A stretch of DNA of 64,000 bases from Asticcacaulis machinosus (GTDB taxonomy: Bacteria > Pseudomonadota > Alphaproteobacteria > Caulobacterales > Caulobacteraceae): assembly GCF_028550435.1 (NCBI RefSeq), contig NZ_JAQQKV010000001.1:1488001-1552000 (forward strand). Reading direction: 5' to 3'. This document shows, one piece after another, positions 44,465-53,329 of this stretch. Below the pieces are notes generated by a model. The model saw nothing but the letters and a program-made list of their open reading frames with translations, was not told where the DNA came from and did not search any database. Position 1 is the stretch's first letter; every line of letters begins with the position of its first letter. Made by a program: the position numbers and the translations under genes.

Positions 44465-45412
44465 TTAGGCCATAAACTCATCGGCGACCAGATGTTGCAG
44501 CACGCGCTTTTCCAGCACCAGCAGCGCGCTGGCGCTGTTGGTACGCATAATCAACCCGTCGGACAGAGGTCTGGCGGCCTCGTAAATCGTGCCAGCCAGA
44601 TAACGGAATTCCGCACGCCCGGCCCCGCCGACGCCGTGCAGGGCACAAAGCTGCCGCCAGTCGAGGACAAAATTTTCCAGCAAGGTATGGAACTGTGTCA
44701 TATTCGCATGCGCCTTTTCTGTCCCGGCCCCAACCAATTCTGACCTTAAGTCTTCGACCAGCAATTGCACCTCGGCGACCGGCATGATGGGTGAACGCTG
44801 GGCGTTTTCAGTCATCAGTTGCGGACGGTGAGCGGGGTTGTACGCGACCGTGCGCCATGCCTCACGCGGCGGCCCTTCACCGCACGCGAACTGCCAAAAG
44901 GCCGCCGTTCCGGTGGTGTCGGCGACCAGATGGATGCGCGCGCTGTCGGAATTATTCTCCACGTGATGTCGGCGCCAGTTGTCGAAAATCCAGGCTTCAC
45001 CGGCGGCCATATGCACAGCCTCCCCGTCACAATGGAAGCGCACCTGGGGACGGGTAAAAACCGAAATGTGCAGCCTGACGCGGTTGTGCCAGTGGTAGTT
45101 GATGTCGGCATGTTCAGGGACACCTGTACCCGGCTCAAGGCGCATCAGTCGTGATCGGCTCCACACCACCCCAAAACCCGCCAGAACCTGACGCAGATAT
45201 GGCATGGCCTCAAGCCACGGGGTCGGAAGCATCTGGCCATGGACGGCATCAGTCTCGGCCCCACCGGCACTGATCAACCGCACCGCGCTGTTGCCCGGCA
45301 CCCGATCCGGGTGAGCCACCCAGGCCTCATCCGGCAAGGCGGCAACCTCCGTCTGCAAACGCGCCACGTCGAACAGTACGGGAAGCTGGAAAAAAGGTCG
45401 CGACAGCTTCAT
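44465..45412 (-). CDS. Asp/Asn beta-hydroxylase-like Fe(II)/2OG oxygenase
   Basis: 315 residues. The N-terminal 200 residues form an aspartyl/asparaginyl hydroxylase (Asp_Arg_Hydrox) double-stranded helix: the iron motif HxD lies in PEHADINYHWHNRVRLHISV, and the distal histidine and arginine in HHVENNSDSARIHLVAD. The C-terminal 110 residues (VQLLVEDLRSELV onward) are helical and specific to this protein. It hydroxylates Asp or Asn side chains in known relatives. It is the last gene of the TBDR-sulfotransferase operon, three bases after the TPR-sulfotransferase gene. Confidence 0.87.
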   Translation of the reverse strand: MKLSRPFFQLPVLFDVARLQTEVAALPDEAWVAHPDRVPGNSAVRLISAGGAETDAVHGQMLPTPWLEAMPYLRQVLAGFGVVWSRSRLMRLEPGTGVPEHADINYHWHNRVRLHISVFTRPQVRFHCDGEAVHMAAGEAWIFDNWRRHHVENNSDSARIHLVADTTGTAAFWQFACGEGPPREAWRTVAYNPAHRPQLMTENAQRSPIMPVAEVQLLVEDLRSELVGAGTEKAHANMTQFHTLLENFVLDWRQLCALHGVGGAGRAEFRYLAGTIYEAARPLSDGLIMRTNSASALLVLEKRVLQHLVADEFMA

Positions 45413-45415
45413 CTG

Positions 45416-47341
45416 TTAATTCCTGTAGCGGGTTATGGCGTCACCAAGCGCGTTTCGGAGGGGTTCAAGCCACGGCGCGTAGTTCTGCCACTGAGTAAGG
45501 CCCTCACGGCCAATGGGCTGACGCACCTGTTCAGAACTGGGGGTGCGTATGCTGCGTTGCGTGTCATGGAACCTGAGGCACCCGGGCTCAAACGGCAGAC
45601 CGCAGCCCTCAAGCAAACGCTGCACGCCACTGTCTATATCCTCAACAACCGCCTCATAGGGCACGCGTACCACCCTTCCGGGCAACACCGCTTCCCAATG
45701 CTGCATTATGTCAAGATAGGTGCGGTAATAGCGGGCGATATCGTTCACGCCATACGTAAATTCCTGATTGGTCGTGCCGAAGAGTTGCTTAAGATTACTG
45801 AACGCACAGGCCATGGGCTCACGCCGGACGTCGATGAGGGTCGCGCGGGGCAGGATCAGATGAATCAGACCGATATGCCAGAAATTATTCGGCATCTTGT
45901 CGATGAAGAAAGGTCGCCCCAGCCTCCGGTAAGTCCGCGTCTCATTCAGAAAGCGCTCACCCAGTTCGCGCGCCTGACCCGCCGTCAGCCGCAGCAAGGC
46001 GTCGGGCTCAAGCGGCAGGTCGCAATCGGGATCACGGCCGCAGAGTTCAGCCGCATAGCGGCCAATTTCGGTGAGTTCTTGCGTCCCCTCCACCTTTGAG
46101 TGGGATGCCAGTATCTGCTCAATCAGGGTCGATCCCGAACGCGGTAGCCCCACAATGAAAACGGGTGCTGGATCACTCGCGCCCCAGCCAGACCGCGCCG
46201 CAAAGAATTCCGTGGTGAATATGCGCTTCAGGTTTTGCGCACAGTCTTGCGCAACCTCAGGACGCCAGCGGCTGAGCGAACGGCGCAGCGCATTTGCGCG
46301 CATGTAATATTGCCATGAGGCCTCATAGTCGCCAACGTCCTCCAACGCCTTACCTATGGCAAAACCAAGATAAATCCGGTCCATATCATGTGTCGCCGGA
46401 CGGGCTTCCGCCACCCGCATCCGCGCGATATCCTCATGACTGAAGCGATAGGTTTTGAGATTGGACAGACTGAACCACGCCACACCGTAATCCGGTCGCG
46501 CCGCTAGAGACGCCCGGTAGTCGGCTATGGCCTCCGCCTGACGGCCCGTCACCTTCAACGCATTGGCGCGCCATAGCCTAAGGTCGGCCGCTTCGGCTGC
46601 GATTGCCCCGGACAGGAGGCGGCCATAAAGGTCTATGACCGGCTCATGATCCCCTAAAGCGAGGCAGGCCGCCCCGTATTGCTTGAGGTAGTCACGATTA
46701 TCCGGATCGCGGGCGAGCAAGCGCTGCGCCTCTTGCCGTGCCGCCAAAGGCTTTTGTTTTTGCAGCAGAACCATTGCGTAATCGAAACGTGCGGCGTGAT
46801 AGTCCGGTGCCAATTCAAGAACGATGGACAGCAACCTCTCAGCTTCATCGACGTCGGCGACGTCACGACGAATGCGGGCCAGTAGATGCAAGGCCCCGAC
46901 ATTGTCGCCATCTTTGCCGAGATATGCCCTAAGCACGTCTTCGGCCAGTTCAAAATCGGCGTCGGCATAGAGACTGTTGGCCACCACGATTTCCGTCGGC
47001 AGTTGCTGCAACGTGGCGACACGCTGAGCTGCCGTGGCCGCCTGAGCGGGATCACCGGTCAGGCGAAAAAGCTGGGCCAGCATGTCCCAACTGGCGGGCA
47101 GAGTCGGATTGAGACGCACCGCTTCGCGCAGGGCATCAATCGCTGCTGGCGCATTGCCTTGCTGGATATGGCAATGGCCGCGCTCCTGATAAAGACGACT
47201 GAATCGGGGATAGGCCGCCTGCAGCCGGGCTAACGTATGCAGCGCCTCCGGCAGACGCTGATGGGCGCGCAAATTCTGAGCTTCCCGCAACAGGGCCTCG
47301 CGCTCGGACACGCCGGTATTCATCACATCGGCATTCATCAT
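45416..47341 (-). CDS. TPR-sulfotransferase
   Basis: 641 residues. Residues about 20-330 contain tandem tetratricopeptide repeats (for example RLYQERGHCHIQQGNAPAAI and ALHLLARIRRDVADVDEAER). Residues about 390-630 form a sulfotransferase domain, with the 5'-phosphosulfate loop FIVGLPRSGSTLIEQIL near residue 395 and the 3'-phosphate-binding block FSNLKQLFG-type region after LIHLILPRATLIDVRRE. It would move sulfate from PAPS to a hydroxyl on a substrate held by the TPR part. The start overlaps the hydroxylase stop by four bases (ATGA). Confidence 0.9.
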   Translation of the reverse strand: MMNADVMNTGVSEREALLREAQNLRAHQRLPEALHTLARLQAAYPRFSRLYQERGHCHIQQGNAPAAIDALREAVRLNPTLPASWDMLAQLFRLTGDPAQAATAAQRVATLQQLPTEIVVANSLYADADFELAEDVLRAYLGKDGDNVGALHLLARIRRDVADVDEAERLLSIVLELAPDYHAARFDYAMVLLQKQKPLAARQEAQRLLARDPDNRDYLKQYGAACLALGDHEPVIDLYGRLLSGAIAAEAADLRLWRANALKVTGRQAEAIADYRASLAARPDYGVAWFSLSNLKTYRFSHEDIARMRVAEARPATHDMDRIYLGFAIGKALEDVGDYEASWQYYMRANALRRSLSRWRPEVAQDCAQNLKRIFTTEFFAARSGWGASDPAPVFIVGLPRSGSTLIEQILASHSKVEGTQELTEIGRYAAELCGRDPDCDLPLEPDALLRLTAGQARELGERFLNETRTYRRLGRPFFIDKMPNNFWHIGLIHLILPRATLIDVRREPMACAFSNLKQLFGTTNQEFTYGVNDIARYYRTYLDIMQHWEAVLPGRVVRVPYEAVVEDIDSGVQRLLEGCGLPFEPGCLRFHDTQRSIRTPSSEQVRQPIGREGLTQWQNYAPWLEPLRNALGDAITRYRN

Positions 47342-47964
47342 GCCGGCCCGGCCCGCAGCAATGGCTCCAGCCAGTCCGGGTCGGGCTGGTCAGCGTCGTA
47401 ATATTCAAAAATAAGGTGGATGCGATCGCAGCCGCCGGTGTTACGCACCCAGTGCGGCCCTAAATTATTGACCTCCACGGCCTCACCCGCGGGGAAATAG
47501 TGCTCCCGCCCCCCAAAGAGGGCTACAACGCCCGGATTGGTCATAAGCGGCACATGGATCTTATGCGGCCATCTGGCGGCCGGGTTGGCATCGACATGCG
47601 GGTGGATGACCCCGCCCTGCGGCATTCTGGCCAGCATCACCCTCGGAAACACACCCCGAGCATAGTCGTAATCGCGCACAGCCTGGGCCATAACCGGTTC
47701 AAGCACCTTACGCCACGACGACCACCCCGCCCGGTCGTGTGAGTGACGCCAGTCAAGCGGGCCATCCACAAAGCGAAAGACGATATGGCGGGTGTCTTCG
47801 AGCACTCCGAATTTGTTGGGCTTGGCGGCATTTTCCGCGTCCCATACATCTTCCGGGATCGCCCGCACAGCCGCTTGCAGCGCCGCTATGTCGATGGGCC
47901 CCAGTCTGCGAACGCCTTTGGTTTTACGCGGATTGGCCGTCAGTTCAGGAAACGCCGCGCTCAT
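47338..47964 (-). CDS. Asp/Asn beta-hydroxylase-like Fe(II)/2OG oxygenase, short form
   Basis: 208 residues, only the oxygenase domain. The HxD motif sits in GGVIHPHVDANPAARWPHKIHVPL and the distal His/Arg in HWVRNTGGCDRIHLIFEYYD; the GREHYFPAGEAVEVNNL loop between them is typical. It is a diverged relative of the 44465-45412 product but without the helical C-terminus. Four-base overlaps join it to sulfotransferase genes on both sides, so the order in the operon alternates sulfotransferase, hydroxylase, sulfotransferase, hydroxylase. Confidence 0.88.
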   Translation of the reverse strand: MSAAFPELTANPRKTKGVRRLGPIDIAALQAAVRAIPEDVWDAENAAKPNKFGVLEDTRHIVFRFVDGPLDWRHSHDRAGWSSWRKVLEPVMAQAVRDYDYARGVFPRVMLARMPQGGVIHPHVDANPAARWPHKIHVPLMTNPGVVALFGGREHYFPAGEAVEVNNLGPHWVRNTGGCDRIHLIFEYYDADQPDPDWLEPLLRAGPA

Positions 47965-48599
47965 CCCATGCCCTCTAAAGTGTAGCCGAACAGCTCAATA
48001 TCCTGAGCGTATCGTGCCGCGACAGCTTCGATCAAGTTCTGGTCATAATATTGACGGTAGTCGCCGTGCCGGCTTGAATTAACACGATCAAGGGGCCGCG
48101 ACGCAATGCCGATCCGCGCACAAATAGCGTCATAGCCCGCTTGCATGTCCTCGACACGCCCCACCATGTCAGCCAGTAAAGTCTGACCATCCTCACCGAC
48201 CAGAAGCGATGACTGCGACCGGAACAGAATATGCCCTTCCGGCGGCGCAACAAACAGGAAGTGGCGCATCACGTCGCGTGGTCGCTGCGCAAAAACATCC
48301 CCGTCACGGGTCATGAAGGCGCAATAGGAAACAAAACGATCAAAAGGATTGCGCACAAATGCGAACTTGAAATAGCTGGTGAAGGCCTCTTCGCCGAGAT
48401 AGGGCCGCACCTGTTGCAGCGACAGATGGCCATGACGGGTCTCCGCCAGTTCCGGCCACGGGAAACGTTTGTTGATAAAAAGCCCCACCTGTTCGACATC
48501 CTCATCGCCCATCTGTTCGCGCAAGGCCTGTCGCACGGAATGGGTGCCCGTCTTGGGCACGGCCGCGAAGATAAATCGGTGTCGGTGAGAAATAATCAT
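47961..48599 (-). CDS. Sulfotransferase family 2 protein
   Basis: 212 residues, Sulfotransfer_2 type. The 5'-phosphosulfate loop is FAAVPKTGTHSVRQALRE near residue 11 and the 3'-phosphate site is FKFAFVRNPFDRFVSYCAF near residue 80, both needed for PAPS. Relatives sulfate carbohydrate hydroxyls. It is unrelated in sequence to the downstream TPR-sulfotransferase apart from the fold. It follows the TBDR gene after a terminator-like hairpin. Confidence 0.88.
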   Translation of the reverse strand: MIISHRHRFIFAAVPKTGTHSVRQALREQMGDEDVEQVGLFINKRFPWPELAETRHGHLSLQQVRPYLGEEAFTSYFKFAFVRNPFDRFVSYCAFMTRDGDVFAQRPRDVMRHFLFVAPPEGHILFRSQSSLLVGEDGQTLLADMVGRVEDMQAGYDAICARIGIASRPLDRVNSSRHGDYRQYYDQNLIEAVAARYAQDIELFGYTLEGMG

Positions 48600-48613
48600 G
48601 TGTCTTTAAATAC

Positions 48614-48648
48614 GAAAAAAACGCCCCTCCCGGTTAAGAGAGGGGCGT
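48614..48648 (-). terminator. Terminator/attenuator between TBDR and sulfotransferase genes
   Basis: In the minus direction a nine-base GC-rich stem (ACGCCCCTC at 48621-48629 with GAGGGGCGT at 48640-48648) is followed by seven T. It lies about 15 bases after the TBDR stop. Read-through of some transcripts would give high receptor and low enzyme levels, if no promoter lies between. Confidence 0.88.
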
Positions 48649-48662
48649 CCGTCAAGGTCGTC

Positions 48663-51437
48663 TTAGAACTTGTAGCTTAGACCCAGCATGTAGGTAGCAC
48701 CACTTTGGTTCTGGTTATAGAGGTAGCGGTTCTGACCCCAGAACTGCGTGTCCTTTTCGTTGGTCAGATTGACCCCGTTCAGGGTGATCTGAAGGGCATC
48801 GCTGACGTTCCAGAAGGCCGAAGCGTCCACATAGGTGCCACCCTCAAAGCCGCGTGTGCTGGCGCTCATGACGTCATCGCTATAGCCGCTGTACCAGCGA
48901 TCACGGTGGCTCATTGAGGCGCGCGCACCCCACAGGCTGGTCTCATAATAGATGGTGGCGTTATAGCTGGTCTTGGATATACCGGTCAGGGCCTGATCGG
49001 CATCGACACTCGTATAGTTGGCAACTGCGCCCAGATTATCGAACGGTGCCGGCAGGAAAGTGAATTGCCCCTGAGCCACCAGTTCAATACCCGTCAGTTT
49101 GTTCTTACCCGCGACGTTAACCGGCATCGAGAACTCAGAAACGATGGTATCCGCCGTAGCCCCCGGTATGGTCGCGAACGGAACGCCCGTCTCGCTGAAG
49201 GGGATATCTTCGAGGGTCACAGAACCGATGTAGTTCTTGATTTCCTTCTGGAAGACACCTGCCGAAATCAGGCCCATCTTACCGAAGTAATATTCCACAG
49301 CCAGATCGAGCGTGGTGTCCTTATAAGGCTTCAGGTTCGGGTTGCCACGCGACGCCGTGATCTCGCCAGAGTCTGAATCCTGGAACGCGCTGCCCTCAGC
49401 GGCCATAGAGCCCAGTCCGGGACGGTTCAGGTTCTGCGTGGCGGAGAAGCGCACCAGAACTTCCGGTGTCACCTCAAGCACTGAGTTCATGGCGGGCAAT
49501 ACGCCTGAATAGCTGCCCTCTACGTCAGTGGTGCCGAGGTAGGCATAACTATCCCCCTGGATCCAGCCGGTCGAGTGGGTGTCGGTTGAATAGCCGCGCA
49601 GACCGATATTCCCGCGGAAGCGCTTACCCATAAGCTCGCTGTCCCAGTCCGCCTGAACATAGGCGGACACGGTTTCTTCCGTGGTCTCGTAAACGTTTTC
49701 AATGTCCTGAAGCGCGCCACCGGTGCCGTCGGTATTGGGCCCGAAGCGATGATATTCGTTATATTTGGCAAAGGCTTTGGCATAATCGCCAATCAGCCAC
49801 GATCCAAAATCGTTGGTGAATACCGACGTGACGTCCGCAACAGATGTGCCACGCATTTTGGAGCGTGTGCCATTGACGTTGTCGTCATAGAACAGATCGA
49901 TGCCCTCTTGCGAGAACTTGTGGTAGGCGACACCGGCGCGCAGCGTCCACACGTCAGACAGCGAATACCGCCCGTTCAGCACACCTTCGCGCAATTCCGA
50001 AGCGTTGTTGAAGCCGCGGTAGTAGAAGGAATCCATCGCGTAGTTGGCCGGATTGGTGGTATCCCAGCCCGGATACTGGAACGACGCCGATTGGCCGTCA
50101 GTCCCATAGTTGGCAATCAGATTGCCCTTGGCGCGCATATAGAGCTTGTCATCGTAAGGGGTCTCGTAGGTCGACTTTTCATAACCGATATGACCATCCA
50201 GTGTGAGGCGGTCAGATACGTCCCACTTACCGGTCAGCACCAGTTGGTCAAAGTTATTTTCGTTCAAAGACCGGCGATGCTCACTGCCGAAGGTGGTGCC
50301 GGTAACGTCGGTCATGGTGACGTAGTTATCGCTGTCCCAGGCGAGGTCATTAATGACCGAATTGGTCTGGAAGGCGGCAGGCCAGACGCCGCCAGCGGCG
50401 GTATCAAACGCTACGGAGCCCGTCGACGACAGAGGGCGCGTGGCCAGATGCATCTCGTTGCGCTTCGTCGTAAACTCACCGTGCAGCGCATCCAGCGTCA
50501 GCAACAGATTCTCGGTCGGGCGCCATTGAACTGCGGCCGTGATACCAAGACGCTCCTGCTCTGCATTCCAGGAAGAGGTGCGGTTGCCGTCAGCAAAATA
50601 GAGATCCCCGGACAGGAATTTGGTCTGTTGTGCGGCACTCAGATTGGAAATATCTAAGCCTTTGGTGACCAGGCCCTGAAGGGTTGCCGCACTGGGGTTA
50701 TCGTAGTTGTAGGTATTTCGGCCCTGCTCGGTGGTTTCGCGCTTACCATAGGCGACCGAGACGGCCACGCCGAACTTGTTATCCCAGTTGCGGCTGAACA
50801 AGCCCGCGATGCGCGGCTGTGTGTCCTTAGTATATTCGTTAGTGCCGAGTTTGACCGAGACTGCACCCTTTGAGCCGGGGGCATAGTCAAAAGGCTTGCC
50901 GGTAAACAGGCCGACCGTACCGGCCATGCCGCCCTCATTCTGGGCCGCCTGGAAGGTCTTTTCGACCTCAACACGCGAGAACAGTTCAGAGGCGAAGATG
51001 TTGAAATCGAAAGCGCGGTCGCGTGAGCGCTGGCCACGGCTGTCTTGTGCGGAGTCGACGTTGCCAAGCACTTCCATGCCATTGAGCTGCACACGGGCGA
51101 AATCCGGACCAAGGCCCCGTAAGCTGATGCGGCGACCTTCGCCGGCTTCGCGGTTGATCTGCACGCCCGGCAGGCGCTGCAAGGATTCGGCGAGGTTCAG
51201 TTCCGGAAACTTTGCCATGTCTTCGGCGACGATGACGTCCTTGATGATGCCGGATTCACGCTTAAGCTGGCGCGCCTTGGTCAGCGATCCGCGAAAGCCC
51301 GTCACAACAACGGTCTCGACCGTCTGATCGTCACCCAGACCGGCCTGTGGTGTCGCTGTGGTGTCTGTCTGCGCATAGATCGGCGCCGCAGCAAAGAACA
51401 GCGCGCCTGCGGCAACCCCTGTCATCAACATCTTCAT
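48663..51437 (-). CDS. TonB-dependent outer-membrane receptor
   Basis: 924 residues. Signal peptide at residues 1-22 (GVAAGALFFAAAPIYA). The TonB box region reads VETVVVTGFRGSLTKARQLKR, followed by the plug (VAEDMAKFPELNLAESLQRLPGVQINREAGEGRRISLRG) and a barrel ending MLGLSYKF. This plug form is frequent in Caulobacter-type receptors for saccharides. ATG 51437 has GGAG eight bases upstream; a start at 51479 lacks a signal-like extension. It leads the hydroxylase/sulfotransferase operon. A motif at 51557-51582 links it to the DeoR gene. Confidence 0.93.
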   Translation of the reverse strand: MKMLMTGVAAGALFFAAAPIYAQTDTTATPQAGLGDDQTVETVVVTGFRGSLTKARQLKRESGIIKDVIVAEDMAKFPELNLAESLQRLPGVQINREAGEGRRISLRGLGPDFARVQLNGMEVLGNVDSAQDSRGQRSRDRAFDFNIFASELFSRVEVEKTFQAAQNEGGMAGTVGLFTGKPFDYAPGSKGAVSVKLGTNEYTKDTQPRIAGLFSRNWDNKFGVAVSVAYGKRETTEQGRNTYNYDNPSAATLQGLVTKGLDISNLSAAQQTKFLSGDLYFADGNRTSSWNAEQERLGITAAVQWRPTENLLLTLDALHGEFTTKRNEMHLATRPLSSTGSVAFDTAAGGVWPAAFQTNSVINDLAWDSDNYVTMTDVTGTTFGSEHRRSLNENNFDQLVLTGKWDVSDRLTLDGHIGYEKSTYETPYDDKLYMRAKGNLIANYGTDGQSASFQYPGWDTTNPANYAMDSFYYRGFNNASELREGVLNGRYSLSDVWTLRAGVAYHKFSQEGIDLFYDDNVNGTRSKMRGTSVADVTSVFTNDFGSWLIGDYAKAFAKYNEYHRFGPNTDGTGGALQDIENVYETTEETVSAYVQADWDSELMGKRFRGNIGLRGYSTDTHSTGWIQGDSYAYLGTTDVEGSYSGVLPAMNSVLEVTPEVLVRFSATQNLNRPGLGSMAAEGSAFQDSDSGEITASRGNPNLKPYKDTTLDLAVEYYFGKMGLISAGVFQKEIKNYIGSVTLEDIPFSETGVPFATIPGATADTIVSEFSMPVNVAGKNKLTGIELVAQGQFTFLPAPFDNLGAVANYTSVDADQALTGISKTSYNATIYYETSLWGARASMSHRDRWYSGYSDDVMSASTRGFEGGTYVDASAFWNVSDALQITLNGVNLTNEKDTQFWGQNRYLYNQNQSGATYMLGLSYKF

Positions 51438-51556
51438 ATGAATGTCTCCGTGAATGAACGCCGGGCTATCGCGATGCACGGAAGATGCCCCCCGCGGCCG
51501 GCCACGGAGGCAATACTTAACGCCTCATTGTGACAAATGTGTATTTTGCGCCAAAA

Positions 51557-51582
51557 AATGTGAGGTTTTGTGAGATTTTTTT
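51557..51582. promoter_or_regulatory. Operator-like motif, copy before the TBDR gene
   Basis: AATGTGAGGTTTTGTGAGAT followed by a T-run lies between the end of the DeoR gene and the start of the TBDR gene. It matches 52508-52533 upstream of the DeoR gene with three to four differences and in the same orientation. The TGTGAG-N4-TGTG direct-repeat character suits a DeoR-type repressor. Confidence 0.5.
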
Positions 51583-51616
51583 GCCATACTGTAGCGTAAA
51601 ATGACAAACAACCGCT

Positions 51617-52393
51617 TCAGCCGACCATAACCTCAACCTCATTTAGGGCTTTCAGCAGTTGCGGCGGCGGCGTCTGATCGGTGACAAAAATATCAATCTG
51701 CTTGAAATCCAAAGACTTGACGATCCCCTGCCGCTCAAACTTCGAAGAATCGGCCAGGGCAACGACACGCGAAGCCAAGGGCCACAAGCACGCCTTAAGG
51801 GTCGCTTCAGGATTATGAAAATCCAGCAGCCCGCGTTTGGAATCAACGGCACCGATAGCAAAGAAGGCAACTTCGGGTGTAAACCGGCTCATGAAAGCCT
51901 CGGTTTCATGGCCAAAGCAGGATTGATAATCGTAGTCGATTTCCCCACCGGCGAAGAACACCTTACAACCGTTACGGCCCGTCATCTCACGGGCGACTTC
52001 TAGTGCATTGGTAACGACGGTCAGATTGCGCTGCTTTGTCAGGGCCCGACTCAGCCAGTACGATGTCGAACCGGAGTCGATGAGAATGGTCATGCCGTCT
52101 TCGACCAGTTCGGCCGCTTTTAGGGCAATCGACTGTTTCTTTTCAGCATTTTGGTTTCGGCGTATAAGGTAGGGCGCTTCCGCCGCGGTTTCCTTCAGCG
52201 TGACGCCACCGCGAACGCGGAACGCGAACCCCTCTTCTTCAAGCTGGCGAATGTCGCGACGGATGGTTTCATCGCTTACGTCAAAGCGCTGGGCAAGGTC
52301 CGTAATGGTACATGTCCGATGCACCTGCAGCAGATTATAAATTTCGGACTGGCGGGTATCCTGTAACATGCGCCCCCGGTTAAGATTAAGCAT
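51617..52393 (-). CDS. DeoR/GlpR-family transcriptional repressor
   Basis: 258 residues. The N-terminal helix-turn-helix reads RQSEIYNLLQVHRTCTITDL, then SDETIRRDIRQLEEEGFAFRVRGGV, a DeoR signature. The C-terminal sugar-phosphate-sensing domain has TILIDSGSTSYWLSRAL, LTVVTNALEVA and ALADSSKFERQG. Effectors of the family are phosphorylated sugars or polyols. A start at 52369 is possible; AGAAG six bases before 52393 supports the longer form. It lies between the TBDR and phosphonatase genes in the same direction and probably regulates both sides. Confidence 0.9.
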   Translation of the reverse strand: MLNLNRGRMLQDTRQSEIYNLLQVHRTCTITDLAQRFDVSDETIRRDIRQLEEEGFAFRVRGGVTLKETAAEAPYLIRRNQNAEKKQSIALKAAELVEDGMTILIDSGSTSYWLSRALTKQRNLTVVTNALEVAREMTGRNGCKVFFAGGEIDYDYQSCFGHETEAFMSRFTPEVAFFAIGAVDSKRGLLDFHNPEATLKACLWPLASRVVALADSSKFERQGIVKSLDFKQIDIFVTDQTPPPQLLKALNEVEVMVG

Positions 52394-52507
52394 TCGATGC
52401 TTCTGTTTTGTTTCGTTTTGCTATCATCTGTCAACGGGAGCCTTCAGCTTAGCCCTGACCGCCTTCCGGGCAGGCGATATGAGATCCGCATGACAGCCGT
52501 GTGATAT

Positions 52508-52533
52508 AATGTGAGATTTTGTGGAATTTTTGT
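52508..52533. promoter_or_regulatory. Operator-like motif, copy before the DeoR gene
   Basis: AATGTGAGATTTTGTGGAAT followed by TTTTGTG lies about 115 bases before the DeoR start, just after the phosphonatase stop. It is the second copy of the motif at 51557-51582. Nearby, TTTTGTTTCGTTTTGC at 52407-52422 also resembles DeoR-type operator words. Confidence 0.5.
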
Positions 52534-52546
52534 GTAAAACTAAAAT

Positions 52547-53329
52547 TTAAAGGCTGAGAAGCCTCGGCAGGTCTGCCACCGTATCGATCACCACGTCAGC
52601 CCCGGCCGCGTAAAGAGCCGCGCGCGCCCGGTCAAGCCCGAGGCCACGTTCGTCGTCAGTCAGCGCCGCGAAAGCCTCTTCAGTCAGCCCCATTTCGTTG
52701 CCGCATGCGGCCACACCGACCGTAAAAGCGCCGGCGGCTTTTCCGGCGGCGATGCCGACAGGTGCGTCATCTACAACGACAACCTCTGAGGCAGGCCACA
52801 CCCCCAGTTCAACAAAATTCTTCCAGAGCATCAGCGGTGCCGGCCGCCCCTGCGAAGTCTCCCCGGCACAGACCACAAGTTCGGGCTCATAACCCTGAGC
52901 CGCCGCCGCGGTCAGAATCGGAGTCATCATGGCACGGGTATAGCCAGTCGATGACCCCACCCGTATACCCGCCACACGCAGGCGCTCAAAGGTCGCCCGT
53001 GCGCCGGGGATCAGCTTTGCGCGTGCGGTACCGGCAGCGCGCATCAGACCATCAAGGCTGGCATAGATACGTTCAATATCGTCTTCCGCAGGTGCGCGAC
53101 CTGTCTTTTCCTGCCAGCGTTGCGCTACCTCCGCCTGGGCCAGAAGGGCCGCAACGTGATCGCGCTTGGCCTGCCCCATAGGCCGGCGCACCTCCGCTTC
53201 GCTGACCTCGACGCCCGAAGCGGCAAAACCCTGCTGCATGGCAATGACCGGGGCCAGAGAGCCGAAATCAACCATGGTTCCGGCCCAGTCAAAGATTACA
53301 GCCTGAGGCCGGTGGGGTTTAGCGTTCAT
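52547..53329 (-). CDS. phnX: Phosphonoacetaldehyde hydrolase
   Basis: 260-residue HAD-family phosphonatase that splits phosphonoacetaldehyde into acetaldehyde and phosphate. AVIFDWAGTMVDFGSLAP holds the nucleophile and acid aspartate-type motif with the Trp/Ala pair specific to PhnX. PMGQAKRDHVAAL contains the Schiff-base lysine, SSTGYTR is HAD motif II, and VVVVDDAPVGIAAGKAAG is motif IV. ATG 53329 has GGAG seven bases upstream and overlaps the oxidase gene's end by 11 bases. The substrate is likely made by that oxidase. Confidence 0.95.
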   Translation of the reverse strand: MNAKPHRPQAVIFDWAGTMVDFGSLAPVIAMQQGFAASGVEVSEAEVRRPMGQAKRDHVAALLAQAEVAQRWQEKTGRAPAEDDIERIYASLDGLMRAAGTARAKLIPGARATFERLRVAGIRVGSSTGYTRAMMTPILTAAAAQGYEPELVVCAGETSQGRPAPLMLWKNFVELGVWPASEVVVVDDAPVGIAAGKAAGAFTVGVAACGNEMGLTEEAFAALTDDERGLGLDRARAALYAAGADVVIDTVADLPRLLSL

